The translations under genes and the position numbers were made by a program. Below, in pieces: positions 1 through 4,600 of a stretch of 7,139 nucleotides of DNA. Each line of letters opens with the position of its first letter. The first letter of the stretch is position 1. Below the pieces are notes generated by a model that was not told the DNA's origin, ran no database searches, and saw only the letters and a list, made by a program, of their open reading frames with translations. Source of the DNA: Oligoflexia bacterium (GTDB taxonomy: Bacteria; Bdellovibrionota; UBA1018). Location of the stretch: NCBI GenBank assembly GCA_903928955.1, contig CAIYTD010000342.1, forward strand, positions 1 to 7,139, read 5' to 3'.

Positions 1-837
1 ATCAACTATCTCGTTAACGGCACCTATAGCCTGAACAACCGCACTGGCGGGGGCTATCGCATCCGCGGCTATAGAGGCCACGCCTAAAACTTCTTTTAAA
101 TCATTTAAGATTTTTGAAATAAAATTACTTCTAGTAATCCCCATTGCAGATAATGCGCAATCGCCGTCGCCAACGATGCCTATTTTTTCAAATCTATTTT
201 GATGAAAAAAATGAGTTCTCATATCTCGAGGTAAGGTGTTTAAGTTTTCTTCACTGATTCTATAGTGCTGAGATGGAATGAATACTGGCTTCTCTTCTCT
301 ACAAAGTGAGCTCCGCTTTCTGGGCGTTAATTCTTTTCTGACTTCCTCTAATTGATCAGAAATAGATTCTATTCCTTTGCGTTCAACAGGGAGGTATTCA
401 ATTAGTTTCGCAGTATAGTGATCAATAAATTGTTCGTAATGCATAGATTCTAAAGAAAAAGCGACGTCTTTGAAGAGGGGATGCTTTTTCAGAGATGCAG
501 CATAAGCTGAGGCCCAATGTCCATAATGCTCTTTTGACAGGCTCTTGGAATAATTCTCTAGGGCTTGGATGAGGGGTGTATTGGATGGATCACTTTTTTT
601 AAAAAGCTCGAGGTAGGCGCTGATTAGTTGATGCTGATCTATTGGATTTTCTTTCGCAATCCTTTCAAGAGCGATACGTTCTGACTGGATCTCTTTATTT
701 TGTTGGACTGACGGGAATTCTAGCCAAGTTTGTAGTGCAGTGCGATATTTTCCCCAGATCACTTCTGGAGTGGCTGCAGAGGCAGTTGGGGGAAGAAAGA
801 AGCTGAAAAGTACCAGGACGATCCAATGACGGAGCAT
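1..837 (-). CDS. Exported protein with an OTU-like DGDC cysteine motif (partial, C-terminus outside window)
   Basis: The frame is open from an ATG at 837-835 to the left edge, giving 279 residues with no stop, so the gene is 3'-truncated by the window. Residues 1-21 form a clear signal peptide (MLRHWIVLVLFSFFLPPTASA, shown in full only as its hydrophobic core VLVLFSFFLPP), with likely cleavage after ASA. Residues 25-215 are mostly charged and helix-prone, and I recognise no family. At residues 219-233 lies IGIVGDGDCALSAMG followed by ITRSNF. This resembles the D-G-D/N-C motif carrying the nucleophile of OTU-type deubiquitinating cysteine proteases, here Cys227 (codon 159-157). The tail seen, 250-279, is Ala/Val-rich. 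The catalytic His would lie outside the window, so enzyme activity is inference. There is only a weak purine tract (GAAAG) before the start and no good Shine-Dalgarno. The gene is divergent from the collar/CdiA-like pair. The coding call is firm; the protease idea is tentative. Confidence 0.85.
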   Translation of the reverse strand, partial: MLRHWIVLVLFSFFLPPTASAATPEVIWGKYRTALQTWLEFPSVQQNKEIQSERIALERIAKENPIDQHQLISAYLELFKKSDPSNTPLIQALENYSKSLSKEHYGHWASAYAASLKKHPLFKDVAFSLESMHYEQFIDHYTAKLIEYLPVERKGIESISDQLEEVRKELTPRKRSSLCREEKPVFIPSQHYRISEENLNTLPRDMRTHFFHQNRFEKIGIVGDGDCALSAMGITRSNFISKILNDLKEVLGVASIAADAIAPASAVVQAIGAVNEIVD

Positions 838-911
838 TCTTTCATTGTAATGGAGGGAGTGAATTTAGCTAGTACTTTGCTATTAAAAAGACACTAGGAC
901 CGAAAAGGTCG

Positions 912-940
912 TTGCAAAAGCTTTTTAAATGGGTTAAACA
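912..940 (+). promoter_or_regulatory. Weak candidate sigma70-type promoter for the collar/CdiA-like operon
   Basis: TTGCAA at 912-917 resembles a -35 box (TTGACA). Exactly 17 bases later, TAAACA at 935-940 is a poor -10 box, matching three of six consensus positions. Transcription would start near 947, giving a leader of about 60 bases before the ATG at 1010. This is the best spacing I could find upstream of the operon, but the match is weak and the organism's sigma-factor preference is unknown. Confidence 0.2.
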
Positions 941-995
941 AGCGCATCTTCTTAGAACCTCATCTATTGTGTAGTTAATCTTTTTGTTTCTGAAC

Positions 996-1000
996 AGGTG
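996..1000 (+). promoter_or_regulatory. Ribosome binding site deciding the collar-gene start
   Basis: AGGTG at 996-1000 lies 9 bases before the ATG at 1010. An in-frame GTG at 998 would overlap this site and has no Shine-Dalgarno of its own. It would also add four residues (MWFF) ahead of an already standard signal peptide. The ATG at 1010 is therefore preferred. Confidence 0.55.
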
Positions 1001-1009
1001 TGGTTTTTC

Positions 1010-1660
1010 ATGAAAAATTATCTTTTTGGGTTTCTTTTATTTTTCTTTCTGAGCGCTTTTGCCTTTGCTCAAGATGATAGTCATGTGGGTGAAATGAGAT
1101 ATTCGATTCTGACTCGGGAGCAATTCCGAAGTCTCTATGGCCCGGAATGGGATCTCATGCAAGGGCAAGAATTGGATGAGAGCTCTGAGCTCTTATCCCT
1201 CTGGGGAAAGGGAAATATCCCGGATGCTCGTGGAGTTTTCTTAAGGTGTTCCAATTCTGGGCGAGATGTAAATACTGGGGATCCCCAGGGAGATGCGGAG
1301 TTGGGTTCTTATCAGGCAGATCAGTTTAAACACCATGGTCATCCAGTCAGTCTTCCAGGTAATCATCTTATTAGTGCTCCCAGAGCCCGTTGCGAGTTGC
1401 AGTCTGGCTTAGCTGCTGGAGGGATGTTTGACGACTGCGCTCAGAATGGTATTACTCGCCATCATGCTCCTCAGCCCGCAGCATGTGGAGGGAGCGAAAC
1501 TCGCCCGCGCTGTATCATTGCAAATGTGTTTATTAAACTCAGAGAGTCAGTTCCTACGCCTGCTGTGGATTCTGTTTCACAAATGGTCGCTCATCCAGTA
1601 TTTCGTGAAGCAGTGAAAAATACAGTCAAAGTCATCCTGAATAGTCGAGATCGAAGGTAG
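1010..1660 (+). CDS. Exported phage-tail-collar-like protein
   Basis: A 216-residue protein. Residues 1-20 are a signal peptide (MKNYLFGFLLFFFLSAFAFA, cleaved before QDD). Residues 27-177 read as a collar-type domain of the sort found at the ends of phage tail fibres: GEMRYSILTREQF and an EWDLMQGQELDESSE stretch (opening of the fold), IPDARGVFLR (70-79), SGRD, GSYQADQFKHHGH (99-111, the family's GSYQxDxxxxHxH), and GGSETRPR (160-167) then IIANVFIKL. Usual members have Asn after GGSETRPR; here it is Cys. Five cysteines (80, 128, 143, 159, 168) suggest disulfides in an exported protein. About 38 residues follow the domain, with no recognised motif. The stop lies six bases before the large CdiA-like gene, so the two are almost surely cotranscribed. 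An exported collar protein is unlike a cytoplasmic phage part, so a surface or accessory role for its neighbour is inferred, not shown. Family call fairly sure; function unknown. Confidence 0.85.
   Translation: MKNYLFGFLLFFFLSAFAFAQDDSHVGEMRYSILTREQFRSLYGPEWDLMQGQELDESSELLSLWGKGNIPDARGVFLRCSNSGRDVNTGDPQGDAELGSYQADQFKHHGHPVSLPGNHLISAPRARCELQSGLAAGGMFDDCAQNGITRHHAPQPAACGGSETRPRCIIANVFIKLRESVPTPAVDSVSQMVAHPVFREAVKNTVKVILNSRDRR
1653..1657 (+). promoter_or_regulatory. Ribosome binding site of the CdiA-like gene
   Basis: GAAGG at 1653-1657 sits inside the last codons of the collar gene, 9 bases before the ATG at 1667. It supports that start and translational coupling with the collar gene, whose TAG stop is at 1658-1660. 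Confidence 0.7.
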
Positions 1661-1666
1661 TTTTTT

Positions 1667-4600
1667 ATGTTTTTTATTCAATGGAATCCGATTTTAGCTC
1701 TTGGCTTGCTTCTTTCTTCTGTGACTCAGGCCGCTGGGTCTCAGACTACGCGAGTGGTTTTGAGCATTGAGTCTCCTGCTTCTGCACCGAGGCATTGGTC
1801 TTTTTTAGTAGGACAAAAGGACACTCAGGTAAACTTACAAAAGTCAGACGAACAGGCTTTTCAGTTAGCAAAAGCTTACGGTTTTTCGTTTGAATTAGAT
1901 CAAAAAAAAAGGGTTTTGAAAGTTCTATCCTCGAATCTCAGCCGTAAAAAATCGATTCAGATGAAGATCAGTACAAAATTGCCAGTGGAGCTGGAGGGTG
2001 ACAGCAAACACTGGGTGAGTCTGGTGAGCCCAGGTGGCAGGGTTGTGAGAAAGTGGTCCAGTCCGAGTTTGACTTATATTCCGCGGGATTTGTCCGGGCA
2101 GGGTTTTCAGATCGATCCCAGTGGAGTGCTGGAGGTTCAAGCTTTGACGGTGGCTTCAGGCGAATGGATCAATCAAGGAAAGATTCTCTCTTCCTCCACT
2201 CTCGATGTGGTGATGGAGGCAGGAAAATTTAGGAACCTCGGAGTCATGGAAAGTCAGAAGCGGCTGCGCTTCATCGATCGGAGTCATGCACAGAGTGTGA
2301 GCTTAACTCATTTTGTGAATGAGGGGAGAGTCGTTGCTCCAGAGATCGAAGTGGGGAGCTTATTTGAGCGTTTTTATTCCTTTAAAAATGGGGATCAAAA
2401 ATCAGGCTCGATTCAGGCGAAAATATTTTTTCTAGATGCAGATCATTTTATGAATTCGGCGGAGATTCATGCATCGGAGAAAATAGATTTTTCTGGATTA
2501 GATTTGGATAACCAAAATGGAAGCCTGCATTCAGGTGGAACTCTCCGTGCAGACTTTGTTCATCTGAATAATGCGCAAGGGAGCTTGAGTGGGCTTTCAA
2601 AAACAGAACTTAAAATTCGAGGTAGCTTTGAAAACGAAAAAGGAGAAGTCGGAGTAGGCAGTCTGACGGAGCTTTCTTTCTATGGCAATGCTGGGTCGGA
2701 TCATTTGGGAAAAGTTCAAGGTACTGATCTTGGAATCCACTCTGATCATGGGCAATCCATCACATTAAAAGAAGGAGATCTTCGGGCAGAAAAGAGTATT
2801 TCGATTGACTCGGAGGCAAAGATACAACTTCCCCAGGTTCAGCTACATACTCCGCTTTTGAATCTTTCCGTTCCGGACTTTCAATTGGATGAGCAGACGG
2901 ATTGTGCTTCAACCGTCGTCCATTGTGATCCAACAAGGCATTTTCGTTTGAGTTCTCCTTATTGTACGCAGGGAGGAATTCACTTCCTCGAGTCTGCAAG
3001 GAGGCGCTTAACGAGTACCTCTTCTGTGCCAGCTCCTGAAACAGCGACTCAGCAAGATCTTCTGGTAAGTCCACAGCTTCAGGTCAAGCAACGGGTAGAG
3101 GAACTCCAAGGCGAAGTGTCACAGGCATTTGTGCATTTTCAAAAGGGAGGAGGCAGGAGCTCTCAGTTCCATGTTTCTATTCACGCAGATTTGAAATCAT
3201 CTAAGAATATTGAATTCATTGCACCTTTGGCAAATATTTATGTTGGAGATGCAGGAACGGCCTCGGAAGTGGCAATCGAGGGGCAGTCCTTACGGGCGTG
3301 GGCTAATTTTTTCTTTCTCATCAATGGACATGTAGCTTGCCAAGAGGCGGCAATTGCTGCTCCCAGTGGGCTGAGAATAGGCAAACTCAAGGAGCACCCG
3401 ACAGATCGAGTGCAGGTTGGGGAACAAAGCTTTCCCTACCTCTGTCGAAATGGCGTTGCTTGGGCAACCGAGGGTACCACTGCAGTGCATGGACCTTTGA
3501 ATTGCGACGGGAGCATGCAAGTGGGGGCTGATTTGGTTGTCCAATCAGAAAAAGATCAGTGGTCTATGTCACCGGATATTCGAGTGCAAGGGGATCTGGT
3601 TTTTCAAGGAAGGGGAGCTTTCAGCTCGATTCGTTCTGTCGGACCCCAATGCCATTTAGGGGATACCCCTCTTCCCAGTTCTTACTATTCTGAGCCCGGA
3701 ATCGTTCGGGTGGAAGGGGCTTTAGTCGCAGAAAAACCGATGCATTTAAGACTTTATTCCACCTCTCTTTATGCGGATGAGTTTATCGGTGATCTCTCAA
3801 TCAAGCCCGTGGATTCTGTAGGGGACCAAGAAATTCAATTCCCTGGTGAAAAAGCAGAGCGCTATTACCGGGCCTCCGTCAGTAGTCGAAAAGGCGGAAC
3901 GATGAGGCTGGAAGGTCGAAACAACGAGGGCCTCATTTCTTCTCCTCAGCTTTTTCTGGTGGAGAAGAAGGGAGAATTCATTCTGGGTGCGAAGAATCCT
4001 TTTTATTTTGATAAAAAAGATCCCATTCAAGATTTGATGAAAAAAGGATTTCATGCCAATACCGTTTACCTGACTCCGGATTTAGCGGAAGCCATGCAAA
4101 AAGCTGCTGAGTACCGCTTTCACTTTTCATTGAAGGAGCGTTTCTTTTTTAAGGCGAGTGAAAGTGAGCGGTTTTACGATCAAATCAAGAATGATCTAGT
4201 CATTTTAAAGCCAGGTATCGGGTTGATTCCTTTGCCAGCAGGACAGGTTGTTTTTTCCCTCAGTCCTCAGTTGTTACTTAAGCAAGTGCAGGATTCTTGT
4301 CAGGAAAATTTAATGCGAGGCTATCTCTACGAAGATCGCCCGATCACTTTAGAACTTTTGACGGAACTGCATCGGAATGCTTCGGAATATTTAGACAGCT
4401 TAGGAATTCGGAGAACCGGAGAAACTTCTGATCCAGCTCCTGCTGAGCAAGATTTACTCGCGATTGTTCAAGGTGGATCGAAGCGGTATAAAATGCCTGC
4501 AAAGCCTCTTATTTTTTATCAACAAGTGAGGAACGAGAAGGGGATTCAAGAACTGAAGCCTTATTTCTATCTGCCTCCTGCACTTTTAGATCAGATCCGA

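Larger units (their letters stand above)
838..1009. promoter_or_regulatory. Divergent intergenic region
   Basis: These 172 bases separate the minus-strand DGDC-motif gene from the plus-strand collar gene and must hold the promoters of both unless either is read from further away. It is AT-rich relative to the flanking genes, with T-tracts near 979-987 and 1002-1008. It holds a short inverted repeat, GACC-GAAAA-GGTC (898-910), and a perfect palindrome AAAAGCTTTT (916-925), which overlaps the candidate promoter and could be an operator, though both are short enough to be chance. No convincing minus-strand promoter was found. Confidence 0.5.

Noticed and set aside
850..897. Tiny plus-strand frame (ATG at 850, 15 codons) beside a GGAGGG purine run at 852-857
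   Set aside because: The purine run lies inside the frame rather than before its start, and no start codon sits at a proper distance after it. The match to a ribosome site looks accidental.
898..910. Inverted repeat GACC-GAAAA-GGTC as a terminator
   Set aside because: The stem is only four base pairs, there is no T-run directly after it, and both flanking genes diverge away from it, so no transcript needs to end here.
1428..1616. 62-codon plus-strand frame with a hydrophobic start inside the collar gene, and plus-strand frames at 3337-3531 and 5529-5816
   Set aside because: Each overlaps a well-supported gene in another frame; the first covers the conserved GGSETRPR end of the collar domain, which is read in the real frame.
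1010..1660. Collar gene as part of a prophage tail operon
   Set aside because: It has a signal peptide and no tail, baseplate or lysis genes beside it; its neighbour is a CdiA-like gene. A phage origin long ago remains possible.
2760..3074. 104-codon minus-strand open frame, and similar minus-strand frames at 1925-2140, 3290-3544, 3797-4054, 4712-4897, 5597-5797, 6169-6444 and 6772-7035
   Set aside because: All lie wholly inside the continuous plus-strand CdiA-like gene, which has clear family features in its own frame. None has a recognisable domain.
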